Assembly (NCBI GenBank): GCA_022009975.1
Contig: CP091733.1
Span: forward strand, 2,035,001-2,099,000
Length of the DNA stretch: 64,000 nt
Origin: Phocaeicola vulgatus
GTDB lineage: Bacteria; Bacteroidota; Bacteroidia; Bacteroidales; Tannerellaceae
Direction: 5' to 3'
Shown piece by piece: positions 9,228-19,213 of this stretch. The notes beneath the pieces are model-generated. The model searched no databases. It was not told where the DNA came from and was given only the letters and a program-made list of their open reading frames with translations. The translations under genes were made by a program, and so were the position numbers. Positions within the stretch are counted from its first letter, which is position 1; each line of letters begins with the position of its first letter.

Positions 9228-10130
9228 TTACTTTCTTACAGGAGCCTGGCGAAGATTATAAATCTTAGAACTCCAAGGTGAATAGCTACGTTGAATCTTA
9301 CGAATTGTCAATACAGTGTTTTCAATGTCGTGGTTGTCGTCGCTCATTTCATACAACGCTGTAGCGATAGCAGCCAATACTTCTCCGTTTTCCTGGCCTG
9401 CGTCAGCAGAAACAGCCTTGCCAGATTCTGCAGCAGCCTTCTTAGCATTACGCTGGCTGGCGCGGATTGCAGCATTACCTGTCTGCTTGAACACCAAATA
9501 CAAAACGATAAGGCCCAAGAACACAACTGCCATGGCTGTAATGGTCATACCAATACCCCAAGAGTCGTTTCTTTGGAAGTTCTCTACCTTTTCATTTGTA
9601 TCCAAAGTGACGTTGTTGGTACTCGGAGTAACCTTTGTCATAGAGATCCACTTGCCTGTACCGTCCATCTCGCGAGCGTAGCTGATATCAGCCACCTGGC
9701 CAGCCGGAACCTTAACTTCGTCAATCAGAGTCGTACCATCCGCATCGTACAATGCGATATAATTATCCTTAGTAGGATCAAGAGTGAAATTCACATGGAA
9801 AGTACCACGTGTTGGCTTATTATCTGCCCAGAACAAGATATGCTGATAGGGCGGAACTTTAGTCAATACGTCACCCTTCGGAATCATATATTTACGAGGA
9901 TTGCTCTTGTCATCTGTCAAGAAACAGCCTCTCAAATCGACTGTACCTGCCGAATTGTTATACAATTCAAACCATGGATGGCGCTTGCCGTAGTCGTCAA
10001 CGAAGTTATCTTCATTGACAACCAAAACTTCATTAAATCTTACAGAAGTAGTCAACTGTGCCTTGGCTCCGAAGATAGAAAGAACCATCAACAACAGCAG
10101 CACTCCGAACTTTTTATTTAACATACTCAT
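9228..10130 (-). CDS. Lamin-tail domain fused to OadG-like gamma subunit
   Basis: 300 residues. A signal peptide (LLLLMVLSIFGAKAQ) is followed at about 30-150 by a lamin-tail-like domain (VRFNEVLVVNEDNFVDDYG, HPWFELYNNSAGTVDL, then FWADNKPTRGTFHVNFTL). A transmembrane helix near residues 190-215 (ITAMAVVFLGLIVLYLVFK) and a short cytoplasmic tail follow; this part resembles OadG gamma subunits, which stabilise the decarboxylase complex. So the gamma subunit carries a large periplasmic domain of a kind normally linked to surface or DNA/protein binding. It is translated between mmdA and the biotin carrier, as expected for a gamma subunit. The family assignment of the tail is good; the function of the lamin-tail part is unknown. 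Confidence 0.85.
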   Translation of the reverse strand: MSMLNKKFGVLLLLMVLSIFGAKAQLTTSVRFNEVLVVNEDNFVDDYGKRHPWFELYNNSAGTVDLRGCFLTDDKSNPRKYMIPKGDVLTKVPPYQHILFWADNKPTRGTFHVNFTLDPTKDNYIALYDADGTTLIDEVKVPAGQVADISYAREMDGTGKWISMTKVTPSTNNVTLDTNEKVENFQRNDSWGIGMTITAMAVVFLGLIVLYLVFKQTGNAAIRASQRNAKKAAAESGKAVSADAGQENGEVLAAIATALYEMSDDNHDIENTVLTIRKIQRSYSPWSSKIYNLRQAPVRK

Positions 10131-10146
10131 TACCGATTATAATTAG

Positions 10147-11699
10147 TTACAGAGGCAGGTTATCATGTTTCTTGGCAGGGTTGCTCAACTTCTTAGTCTG
10201 CAATTGCTGCAAAGCACGGATGATACGGAAACGAGTATTTCTCGGTTCGATAACATCGTCGATATAACCATATTGAGCAGCATTATATGGATTAGCAAAT
10301 GCCTTCTTGTATTCTGCTTCTTTTTCAGCAGCGCATGCTTTAGGATCAGCAGCAGCAGCCACTTCTTTAGCGAAGATGATTTCAACAGCACCGCTCGGAC
10401 CCATCACTGCGATTTCAGCTGTAGGCCATGCATAGTTCATATCACCACGAAGATGTTTAGAACTCATCACACAATAAGCACCACCATAAGACTTACGCAA
10501 AGTAACAGTTACCTTAGGAACAGTAGCTTCACCGTAAGCATACAACAATTTAGCACCGTGAAGGATGACACCATTGTACTCCTGTCCTGTACCTGGCAAG
10601 AATCCCGGTACGTCAACCAATGTCACCAAAGGAATGTTGAACGCGTCGCAGAAACGAACGAAACGGCCTGCCTTACGAGAAGCGTTGCTGTCCAAACAAC
10701 CTGCCATTACCTTCGGCTGGTTAGCAACGATACCAACAGATTGTCCGTTGAAACGAGCGAAACCAACGATGATGTTCTTAGCATAGTCTGCGTGTACTTC
10801 CAAGAATTCGTGGTTATCGACGATAGTAGCGATAACTTCATACATATCGTATGCCTGGTTAGGATTATCCGGAATGATTTCATTCAAATAATCATCCAAA
10901 CGGTCGATAGGATCTGAACATTCTATCATCGGAGTCTCTTCCATGTTGTTCTGAGGCAAGTAGCTCAACAACTGGCGGATCAAATTCAAACCATCTTCTT
11001 CTGTATCTACTGCGAAGTGAGCAACACCGGATTTAGTTGAGTGAACGCTTGCACCACCCAATTGTTCCTGAGTCACATCTTCACCAGTCACAGTCTTCAC
11101 AACTTTCGGACCAGTCAAGAACATATAACTTGTACCGCGAGTCATGATGTTGAAGTCAGTCAAAGCCGGAGAATAAACGGCACCACCTGCACAAGGACCG
11201 AAGATACCGGAAATCTGAGGAACAACACCAGAAGCCAAGATGTTACGCTGGAAGATTTCAGCATAACCAGCCAAAGCGTTGACACCTTCCTGGATACGAG
11301 CTCCACCAGAGTCGTTCAAACCGATAACCGGAGCACCCATCTTCATGGCCAAGTCCATGATTTTACAAATCTTCAATGCTAACATTTCAGACAATGCACC
11401 GCCGAATACGGTAAGTCCTGGGCATAGACATAGACCAAACGTCCATCAATTGTACCATAGCCGGTAACAATACCGTCGCCTAAGAATTTTGTCTTTTCGA
11501 TACCAAAATTAGAACAACGGTGCTTTACGAACATATCAATTTCCTCGAAGCTTCCTTCGTCTAACAGCATGCTGATACGTTCACGAGCTGTAAATTTACC
11601 TTTTTTGTGCTGTGATTCAATTCTTTTTTCGCCACCACCCAAACGAGCTTGTTCACGCAAGGCGATAAGTTCTTTTACTTTTTCAAGCTGATTACTCAT
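10147..11699 (-). CDS. mmdA: Methylmalonyl-CoA decarboxylase/carboxyltransferase alpha subunit (one apparent frameshift)
   Basis: 517 residues after correction. It transfers the carboxyl group of (S)-methylmalonyl-CoA to biotin in the last step from succinate to propionate; close relatives are propionyl-CoA carboxylase beta subunits. The N-terminal half (MSNQLEKVKELIALREQARLGG, RERISMLLDEGSF) ends prematurely at QDLPYSAVHCLKC. The next frame continues SEMLALKICKIMDLAMKMGAP. Adding one base to the A-run at 11413-11414 gives AQDFTVFGGALSEM, the expected family sequence. Oxyanion-hole glycines are visible in GPCAGGAVYSP and in KSYGGAYCVM. It lies 16 bases before the gamma subunit gene and 50 bases after the epimerase gene. 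Confidence 0.93.
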
Positions 11700-11749
11700 T
11701 GCTTTTATTAGATTTGTTATTAGTAATGTACTCTTTTCGAATGTGTTAA

Positions 11750-12160
11750 TTATTTTTTACCCGGCATGCAAAGTTCTGTCAATACGCTGCATGTTGATTT
11801 CGGATGTAAGAAAGCGATATCCAAGCCTTCTGCACCACGACGAGGAGCCTTGTCGATCAAACGAACACCTTTTGCTTCAGCTTCGTCCAAACAAGCCTGT
11901 ACGTCAGAAGTAGCGAAAGCAATATGGTGGATGCCTTCACCCTTCTTCTCAATAAATTTAGCGATAGTGCTGTCTTCGCTTGTCGGCTCCAACAATTCCA
12001 ATTTTGTCTGGCCAATCTTGAAGAAAGCAGTCTTCACTTTCTGATCAGCTACTTCTTCAATGCTATAGCACTTCAAACCCAATACTTGTTCATAATAAGG
12101 CAAACATGCCTCGATGCTTTTCACAGCAATTCCTAAATGTTCAATGTGTGTAAGTTCCAT
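11750..12160 (-). CDS. mce: Methylmalonyl-CoA epimerase
   Basis: 136 residues of the vicinal-oxygen-chelate fold. It interconverts (R)- and (S)-methylmalonyl-CoA, linking methylmalonyl-CoA mutase to the decarboxylase encoded just downstream. The family features are visible: HIEHLGIAVKSIE near the N-terminus (first metal His), KLELLEPTSEDS, and GIHHIAFATSDV with a second metal His, ending AFLHPKSTCSVLTELC. Length is normal. It is the first gene of the decarboxylase operon and has a promoter box about 68 bases upstream. Confidence 0.95.
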   Translation of the reverse strand: MELTHIEHLGIAVKSIEACLPYYEQVLGLKCYSIEEVADQKVKTAFFKIGQTKLELLEPTSEDSTIAKFIEKKGEGIHHIAFATSDVQACLDEAEAKGVRLIDKAPRRGAEGLDIAFLHPKSTCSVLTELCMPGKK

Positions 12161-12227
12161 TTGTAGAAATTTTAAGTTATATTATTATGTTTATACTCTT
12201 TTACGCAACACATACAGAGTTGCAAGG

Positions 12228-12235
12228 CAAAGATA
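12228..12235 (-). promoter_or_regulatory. -7 box of the methylmalonyl-CoA operon
   Basis: Plus-strand CAAAGATA gives TATCTTTG on the minus strand, matching TAnnTTTG. A CAAA (TTTG on the minus strand) at 12259-12262 could be the -33 element, though the spacing is slightly long. Confidence 0.55.
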
Positions 12236-12497
12236 CACTTCTTTTTGGAAAAGATTATCAAAAAAACAAGATTTTATTTTTATAAACTTAATAGTTGGAT
12301 CCGCCAATCAAAGCGAATTGGGTTAAAACAAGGTGCATATAATTGATAATTAGATATTTGAATAGCAAATCACCCTTTATCCATCTGAATGGCTCATATC
12401 CTGTTCTCAATTCATTTACAGAGATTCCAACAGATGGCAGCATGCGCTCAAAAACAGATGTGTTGTTTTGAAAAAACATCGCATCAAGCATTTTTTG

Positions 12498-12585
12498 TTT
12501 CTCACTTAAGTGAGAAGTGTTTCTCACCTATATGAGAAGTGTTTCTCACTTAGGTGATACGTGCTTCTCACTTAGGTGAGAAGCT
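12498..12585. repeat. four tandem 22-bp palindromic units
   Basis: Units at 12498-12519, 12520-12541, 12542-12563 and 12564-12585, each built on the self-complementary core TTCTCACTTAAGTGAGAA with substitutions (units 2 and 3 are less perfect). They lie in the gene-free stretch 12236-12700 between the epimerase promoter and the 3' end of tamL. No credible gene is seen there; a 79-codon frame at 12288-12527 starts inside unit 2 and is rejected. Confidence 0.85.
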
Positions 12586-12700
12586 TAAATTGTCGTTAGA
12601 AAAAACGAAATATCTAAGTGATGCAACAAAACCAGTCGGACAAAAAAACGTTTATCCGTTTTATTTTCAATGATTTGCAAGCATCAGGACCAACATTCTT

Positions 12701-15061
12701 TTAGAAAGGATAACCGACGGCAAAGTGCCATGCGAAATTTCCTGTACGGGAATTGAAGTTAGGATTCTTTATCGCCCATTTTTTACCTCCTCTTTGCTGC
12801 GGGTCGTAAGCCTTCATACCAGTATCGAAACGCAAGACAAAGAAGTTGAAATCGGCACGTAATCCCAATCCATAAGAGAAGGCAATCTCTTTATAAAAGC
12901 GGGAGAAGTCGAAATTGGCTTTCGGATGCGACGCATCTTCATGGAAGGTCCAAATATTGCCGGCATCGACATAGGCTGCCATCTCAAACTTCCAAAACAG
13001 CTTCGTCCGGTATTCCAGGTTCATGTCCAACCGGATATCTCCTACTTGGTCGGCAAAAGAGCGGGCATATTCAAGTCCCATGCTGCCCGGTCCCAATGAA
13101 CGGACTGACCAGCCTCTTACGCTATTGGCGCCACCTGAGAAATAGCTTCGCTCAAAAGGAAGTTTGGTCATGTTCCCATAAGGATACCCCACTCCGACCC
13201 CGATTCGATAAGCGACCCTGTTCTTTGCATCCAGGGCAATGTTCTTGCTGAAGTCCACATCCACCTTGGTAAATTGGGCATAAGGAATGCCAAAAAGCGA
13301 ATAGGATCCTTTATCATTTTTATGCGCTCCTAACACTTTGGAGAAACCATACAGCAGGTTTCCTGCCATCTCCACAGAGACTCGCAGCGAGTGGGTGTTA
13401 CGGTTCTTGTTTTGCGGCACATAATTATTAAATGTATAGGTGTAGCCAATTCCCAACACAAACTGGTCGGTAAAATTATATTGGCGGGTGGACTCAGGCA
13501 AACTGTCCGCAAAGGCTTTGTCTATCTTGGGCAGGTGGACATAATCAATGTCTACCAACTTAAACACATGGCGGGATTGCGTGTTTAGCCGGTCTTGCCA
13601 AATATAACTCCAACCTCCTGACAAGATGGTGCGCTGATATTCAGGCCTTGTCTGGAAACTGTAACCGATTTTGAATTCTGTAGTTGCCTTCATGCGGCGT
13701 TTGAAAGATTCACTCACGAACGGGAAGACAAACCGGGGGAACATGAGACCTGTTTCCGCTCCGAACTCCCAGTAATTCCCATCGATGCTGCTCTTGGAAG
13801 AGCCCAAGGCTTCATAGGCTCCTCGCACCTTGAAGGAGAAAGTTTCCGAACGGCGGAAAAGGTTGCGGTGCTGGTAATTCACACTCGATGCAAAGCCCAA
13901 GTCACCGGCAGAATGGGTTCCTTCCAATTCAACGCCAAACCCTTGCAGTTTCGTCGGGGCAGCCAAAATCGAACAATCCAATTTCAACGAATCGTTCTCT
14001 TCAAACTCCCTAAAACGGATATTGATGTTCTTCAATGCACGGAGGCGGGCAAAAGAGGAGTAAGTCTGTTCGACGTTCGATTCATCATATTGCTTGCCAG
14101 GTGCCAAATAAACACTTCGGGCAAGAGCGGAAGGGCGGATGAAACGGCGATTTGCATACACGACATAAATATCTCCAGCCTTCATCGTATCGCGCAGGCT
14201 CATCGAATTTCCAATTCCGACTTTAACGGGTCGTAATCGGCAACGACGGTTACTTTATTAATATAGTAAGGACGATGCGCCTCCTCCTTCACGAATCCAT
14301 CCTCTTTCAAACGTCGATAAGGTTTCAAATACATTTCCAAGTCAACCGCATTCTGGTTGAAGGCGCTATCTGCCATATAAGCCAAATGGTCTTTGTTGAA
14401 CGCATAATAGCCTTCCCTGCGCACCAACTTTGTCACCCGGCTGCGTTCCAAATCGAGCAAATCCCTGTCAAAAGGATTGCCCTCTTTGACCAACGACACA
14501 TAATCTTCATTGGAAGGTTTGAACATATTGGAGAGCCAATTACGTTTCTTCGGCGGAATATGCGCAATGCTATCAATAACTGGGTCACTTATAGCCGTTT
14601 GGTAATTACGGATGCGGTAAGGAGTATTGGGATGCAACATGTAAGTCACCACCGCTTTCTTATGGCGCAACGTGTCTATGCGGGTCGTGACATCGGCATG
14701 GATGTATCCTTTATTTACCAAAGCGTTCCAGTTCATCTGCCGATTGCTCGACCAACATCGTGTCCAGGACAACCGGGGCTTCACCCATTCGACGAAGTTG
14801 TTTGTTCACCCACGACTTGTCGTTCTTGCCCGACCAATTATAAAGGTATAATTGCCATTTTATCAACCCGAAAGCCTTGAAGTTCGGCCGTTGGTGCAGG
14901 TAATCGCGCAAGTCCGCCTCTTTGAAGTCTTTGTCATCGGACGTAATGACCACCTTGTCCAGCAAATATTGATTGTCCGGAACGTACTTAGTCGAACTAC
15001 ATCCCGTCAAAAGCGACAAGGCAGCAATCACAACGGCAATATATAGCAATCGTATTCTCAT
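12701..15061 (-). CDS. tamL: TamL-type BamA/TamA-family outer-membrane lipoprotein (two apparent frameshifts)
   Basis: About 786 residues after correction. The N-terminus is a lipoprotein signal (AVVIAALSLLTGCSS, lipidated Cys about 21), which marks the Bacteroidetes TamL type and not a standard TamA. POTRA-like repeats follow (VVITSDDKDFKEADLRDYL; NKGYIHADVTTRIDTL; KAGDIYVVYANRRF), then a 16-stranded barrel of the Omp85 superfamily with the strand-lid motif PFERSYFSGGANSVRGW, ending in FAVGYPF with terminal Phe. TamL is thought to work with a TamB-like protein in outer-membrane biogenesis. Frames change near 14718 (GG run) and 14211 (adding a C restores SELGNSMSLRDTM); the two shifts cancel and length is right. 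Confidence 0.88.
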
Positions 15062-15142
15062 TCAATTTAATGTGCAATATTCGCAAAATTTCCCAATATC
15101 TGCAAATAAATGGTCGGAAAGTTAGCCTAAGGAGGATACAAA

Positions 15143-15182
15143 AAAGGCCGAGTTGCAAAAGATTCCTTACAACTCAACCTTA
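15143..15182 (-). terminator. terminator after tatC
   Basis: Imperfect inverted repeat around GAGTTG (15150-15155) and CAACTC (15170-15175), flanked by AAGG/CCTT and an A6 run, 30 bases beyond the corrected tatC stop and upstream of tamL. Confidence 0.6.
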
Positions 15183-15211
15183 TTTCTAAAACCATTAATA
15201 AGAACCAGCTC

Positions 15212-16070
15212 TTACGCTTTCAATTCCTTAGTTTTGCCAACTTCACTTTCTTCCTCTTCGTCGTCATCCTCATCCTCTTCCGGCGGGGCTGGCTTGACGA
15301 AATGCGCTCAGTTCATACAATCCATAAAGAGGGAAAAAGACAATACCCAATGTGAACGGGTCGCCACTCGGCGTGATGAATGCCGCAGCTACCAACAATC
15401 CCACAATGGCGTGCCTCCTATATTTATGGAAGAAGGAGCGGTTCAAAATGCCGACTTGCGACAACAACCAAGAGACCAAAGGCATCTCGAAGACAATACC
15501 CATCACGAAAATAAGCATAATGAAGTTGTCCATGTACGATTCCAAAGAAACCTGCTCTGTGATGGCTGCGCTCAACTCATAAGTAGCCAAGAAACGCAAA
15601 GTCATCGGGAAGACCAAGAAATATCCGACGGCACATCCCAAGAAAAACATGATAGTTCCAGACAAGAATACCCAACGGACATTTTTCTTTTCATTCTCGT
15701 AAAGCGCGGGGCTGACAAATTTCCATATTTCATACATCGTATAAGGAAAAGTCAATAGCAACGCTAACCAAAAAGAGGTTGACATGTGGGTAAAGAACTG
15801 GGAAGCCAACTTGATATTCACCACATCCACCTTGAACGTCTGATTACAGAAGTCCGGCAATATGGAGAAAACAGAGCTTACTTTGCACAACTCCCTGTAG
15901 ACGATGAAATCGCTATAACAAGGAGCCATTACCACATTATCAAACAACCATGGCATTACGGAGAATGCTCCGATTGCAAAAATAAAAAGAGCTAAAATGA
16001 TACGAAACAGAGTCCAACGAAGTTCTTCCAAATGATCCCAAAAGGACATTTCATCTTGTTGTTCTTCCAT
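15212..16070 (-). CDS. tatC: Sec-independent protein translocase TatC (apparent frameshift near C-terminus)
   Basis: Six-helix membrane core of the twin-arginine translocase, which binds Tat signal peptides and exports folded proteins. The N-terminal FWDHLEELRWTLFRI signature and the helices through TPSGDPFTLGIVFFPLYGLYE are intact. As written the frame ends in FRQASPAGRG; a shift at the A-run near 15300-15302 gives FVKPAPPEEDEDDDEEEE and an acidic tail ending at 15212, about 285 residues. It lies 8 bases after tatA; TatB is not seen, as expected for a two-component TatAC system. Confidence 0.93.
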
Positions 16071-16078
16071 CGCTCATC

Positions 16079-16276
16079 TTATTTTTTTTCCGAGTTGTCA
16101 TCGATATTGATGTCGTCCTCGATTCCTTTTACTCCGTCTTTAAAATTCTTAACGCCTTTACCAATACCTTTCATCAACTCAGGAATCTTCTTTCCGCCAA
16201 ACAATAACAACACAATAATGGCAATAATAATAATTTCACCTGTTCCTAAGTTTCCGATAAATAGCAAATTATCCAT
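16079..16276 (-). CDS. tatA: Twin-arginine translocase subunit TatA
   Basis: 65 residues: a short N-terminus, one transmembrane helix (GTGEIIIIAIIVLLLFGG), the conserved FGGKKIPELMKGIGKGVK hinge and amphipathic helix, and an acidic tail (EDDINIDDNSEKK). It oligomerises to form the protein-conducting patch of the Tat system and is cotranscribed with tatC. A TATCTTTG box lies 47-54 bases upstream. Confidence 0.95.
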   Translation of the reverse strand: MDNLLFIGNLGTGEIIIIAIIVLLLFGGKKIPELMKGIGKGVKNFKDGVKGIEDDINIDDNSEKK

Positions 16277-16322
16277 AATTTATAATATTTATTTGTTTTT
16301 AAAAAAATCAATTTCTCCGGGA

Positions 16323-16378
16323 CAAAGATACAATTTGTAATGAATTTTATCCACATTATTCGGAATTTATTAACTTTG
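16323..16378. promoter_or_regulatory. divergent promoters of tatA and fabD
   Basis: Plus-strand CAAAGATA at 16323-16330 is TATCTTTG for the minus-strand tatA gene. TAACTTTG at 16371-16378 is the -7 box for fabD, 38 bases before its ATG. Both match TAnnTTTG. Confidence 0.6.
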
Positions 16379-16415
16379 CCACGTCTTAAAAATCTGAAAT
16401 AAAAAAAACGAAAGA

Positions 16416-17299
16416 ATGATGAATGCTTATGTATTCCCTGGTCAAGGGGCACAATTCGTAGGTATGGGTAAGGACCTATACGACAACAATCCTCTTGCTA
16501 AAGAGATGTTTGAAAAGGCAAATGAGATTTTGGGATTCCGTATCACGGACTTGATGTTTGCCGGGACAGATGAAGATTTGAAACAAACAAAAGTTACTCA
16601 GCCTGCCATTTTCTTGCACTCAGTAATTTTGGCAAAAACAATGGGTGAAGAATTCAAGCCTGACATGGTTGCAGGACACTCTTTAGGTGAGTTTTCCGCA
16701 TTAGTGGCTGCCGGAGCGTTGTCTTTCGAAGACGGTTTAGTTTTGGTTTCTAAACGTGCAATGGCGATGCAGAAAGCATGTGAATTAACGCCTTCTACCA
16801 TGGCTGCCGTATTAGCTTTGCCAGATGCAAAGTAGAAGAGTTGTGTGCAGAAGTGAAAGACGAAGTGGTCGTTTGTGCTAATTTCAATTGCCCGGGCCAA
16901 GTTGTCATTTCCGGTTCTGTCCCAGGTGTCGATGCCGCTTGTGCGAAAATGTTGGAAGCTGGAGCGAAACGCGCTTTGAAACTGAAAGTGGGTGGCGCAT
17001 TCCATTCTCCGTTGATGGAGCCTGCGAGAGCTGAATTGGCTGCTGCCATTGAAGAAACAAAGTTCAACAATCCAATCTGTCCTGTTTACCAGAACGTAAG
17101 CACCAAGGGGGAAACCGACCAGGATGTCATCAAAGCCAACCTGATTGCCCAGCTTACCGCTCCTGTCCGTTGGACTCAATCTGTACAGAACATGATTGCC
17201 GACGGAGCTACTCATTTCATCGAATTGGGTCCGGGTTCTGTTTTGCAGGGATTAATCAAGAAAATCGACAAGACAGCTACAACTGAAGGTCGTCAATAA
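16416..17299 (+). CDS. fabD: Malonyl-CoA:ACP transacylase (one apparent frameshift)
   Basis: FabD loads malonate onto acyl carrier protein for fatty-acid synthesis, an essential step. The frame begins MNAYVFPGQGAQFVGMGKDL (second of two Met) and contains the nucleophile elbow GHSLGEFSALVAAG. It stops at LPDAK at 16835; the next frame continues VEELCAEVKDEVVVCANFNCPGQVV, with the active-site His in GGAFHSPLM. Adding one G at 16832 joins them into 294 residues, the normal length. Loss of an essential gene is unlikely, so a sequencing error is preferred. A hairpin terminator follows at 17323. Confidence 0.94.
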
Positions 17300-17322
17300 T
17301 CAGAACTCTACCATGATAATAT

Positions 17323-17364
17323 CGAGTCGGCTTGCCAATAGGACTTGCCGACTCGGTTTATTTG
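17323..17364 (+). terminator. terminator between fabD and recR
   Basis: Perfect 9-bp inverted repeat CGAGTCGGC (17323-17331) / GCCGACTCG (17347-17355), followed by GTTTATTTG. Confidence 0.82.
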
Positions 17365-17397
17365 TCAATCACTTTAAACACTATTCTCTTATCCAAT

Positions 17398-18015
17398 ATG
17401 AGGTATCCATCTGCTTTGTTAGAAAACGCAGTAAATGAATTGGCATCTCTTCCCGGAATAGGAAGGAAAACAGCTCTTCGTCTGGCTTTATACATGTTAC
17501 GCCGGGAACCCAACTACACGGAAAACTTTTCCAAGGCTTTGGTTGATTTGCGGCTCCATGTCAAATATTGCAAGTTATGCCATAATATTTGCGACGATGA
17601 TTTATGCTCCATCTGTGCCAACCCCGAACGGGACCATTCATTAGTGTGCGTAGTGGAGAACATCAAAGAGGTGATGGCTATCGAAAACACAGGACAATTC
17701 AAAGGGGTCTATCATGTGCTTGGAGGAATCATTTCACCCATGGACGGCATCGGACCGGGCGATTTGCAGATAAACAGTTTGACTGAACGTGTCGCTTCGG
17801 GAGAGGTGAAAGAGGTCATCTTGGCATTAAGCACCACGATGGAAGGAGACACGACCAACTTTTTCATCTATCGCAAGTTATCGCCTTTTAATATAAAGAT
17901 AAGCGTGATTGCCCGCGGCGTTTCCATCGGAGATGAAATAGAATATGCGGATGAGGTGACATTAGGTCGATCAATCCTGAACAGGACAAGCTTCAATGAT
18001 TCAATAAAACTATAA
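17398..18015 (+). CDS. recR: Recombination protein RecR
   Basis: 205 residues from ATG 17398 (an in-frame earlier initiator lies within the fabD terminator and is unlikely). RecR loads RecA at gaps with RecO/RecF. It has the N-terminal helix-hairpin-helix (ELASLPGIGRKTALRLAL), the four-Cys zinc finger (CKLCHNICDDDLCSIC) and a Toprim domain starting SLVCVVENIKEVMAIE and including GGIISPMDGIGPGDL. It ends 14 bases before the glycosyltransferase. Confidence 0.96.
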   Translation: MRYPSALLENAVNELASLPGIGRKTALRLALYMLRREPNYTENFSKALVDLRLHVKYCKLCHNICDDDLCSICANPERDHSLVCVVENIKEVMAIENTGQFKGVYHVLGGIISPMDGIGPGDLQINSLTERVASGEVKEVILALSTTMEGDTTNFFIYRKLSPFNIKISVIARGVSIGDEIEYADEVTLGRSILNRTSFNDSIKL

Positions 18016-18029
18016 AACAGGATTAGAAT

Positions 18030-19201
18030 ATGTACGAAACGCAACTCTCTGTTGTCATTGTCAATTACAATGTAAAGTATTTCCTCGAGCAATGCCTCTG
18101 CTCCGTCCAAGCCGCCACACAAGGTTGGGATGTGGACATTTATGTGGTTGACAACCATTCGTCAGATGGTTCTGTTGAATATTTACGTCCTCTGTTCCCC
18201 GATGTCATCTTCATGGAGAACCAAGAGAATGTTGGTTTTGCAAAAGCCAATAACCAAGCTTTCCGCATCTGCAAAGGTGAATATGTCTTGATGCTGAACC
18301 CGGACACTGCCATTGGTGAAGAGTCGCTCCGCTCCCTCTGCTATTTCATGGACGAACATCCGGAAGCCGGTGCCATCGGATTGAAGATGCTGAATGGAAA
18401 CGGCATCTTCTTAGCTGAGAGCAAACGATCCTTCCCCACTCCTTGGGTCTCTTTCTGCAAGCTATTCGGACTCTCCAAACTATTCCCCGATTCTCCCAAA
18501 TATGCCAGCTATGCACTTCCCTATTTGTCGCCGGACGAGCAACATGAGGTCGATGTGCTAAGTGGAGCTTTATGTTGATGCGGCATGAAGCCTTGGAGAA
18601 AACAGGCTTGCTGGATGAAATGTTTTTCATGTATGGAGAGGATATTGATTTGTCGTATCGTTTTATCCAAGCAGGCTATAAGAACTATTATATGCCGGAG
18701 CGGATGCTCCATTACAAAGGAGAAAGTACGCAAAAAGTCTCTTATCGCTTTTTGAAACGTTTCTATGGAGCGATGCTGATATTCTATAAAAAGTATTATC
18801 CGGACACTCCTTCATGGCTCAACGGCTTAATAAAGATTGCCATTGTAATGCAAGCGGCAGGGGCTTCCGTCATCAACCTGTTCCATTCAGACCATAAGAA
18901 AGTCCATAAGCATCGCCTTTTAATCGTTGCCAGGAAAGAGACATTCGTACAATATAAGAAAGAGATTTTATCCCATTTCAAGAAAACAGAGTTCACCAAC
19001 CTTTGGAACTTGGATGAAGAGCGGATTACTTCCGCTGAGTGCCGCATGAACCAGATGAAACGTTTTACGGACATCGTTTTCGTCTATCCGGACACGCGGT
19101 TCGAGCAAATGTTCCTATTGATGGATTTGATGCCGAATAAGAATTTGGCTTATCATATTTTCCATAAGAAGAGTAAACGAATGGTTTCACCAAGCAAATA
19201 A
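18030..19201 (+). CDS. Family 2 glycosyltransferase (one apparent frameshift)
   Basis: About 390 residues after correction. The GT-A domain starts LSVVIVNYNVKYFLEQCL, with the nucleotide-binding DNHSSDGS and the metal-binding LNPDTAIGEE, typical of rhamnosyl- or related transferases of the cell envelope. The frame stops at DVLSGALC; the following frame continues MLMRHEALEKTGLLDEMFFMYGEDIDLSYR, the ED..YR catalytic region. One more T in the run at 18569-18571 gives SGAFMLMRHEAL. A hydrophobic helix (LIKIAIVMQAAGASVINLF) lies near residue 270. Acceptor unknown. The GNAT gene follows after 12 bases. Confidence 0.88.
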
Positions 19202-19213
19202 AAACAGAGCGGC

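Noticed and set aside
9291..10121. 276-codon plus-strand frame opposite the gamma subunit
   Set aside because: Antisense shadow of a recognised protein in a conserved operon.
12288..12527. 79-codon minus-strand frame in the mce-tamL gap
   Set aside because: Its start lies inside the palindrome array, it matches no family, and codon use is not gene-like.
12498..12585. CRISPR array
   Set aside because: The units are directly adjacent palindromes without unique spacers, and no cas genes are present.
16416..17299. fabD, truA, mmdA and others as true pseudogenes
   Set aside because: Each is restored by a one-base change in a homopolymer, all active-site motifs are intact, and many such genes are essential.
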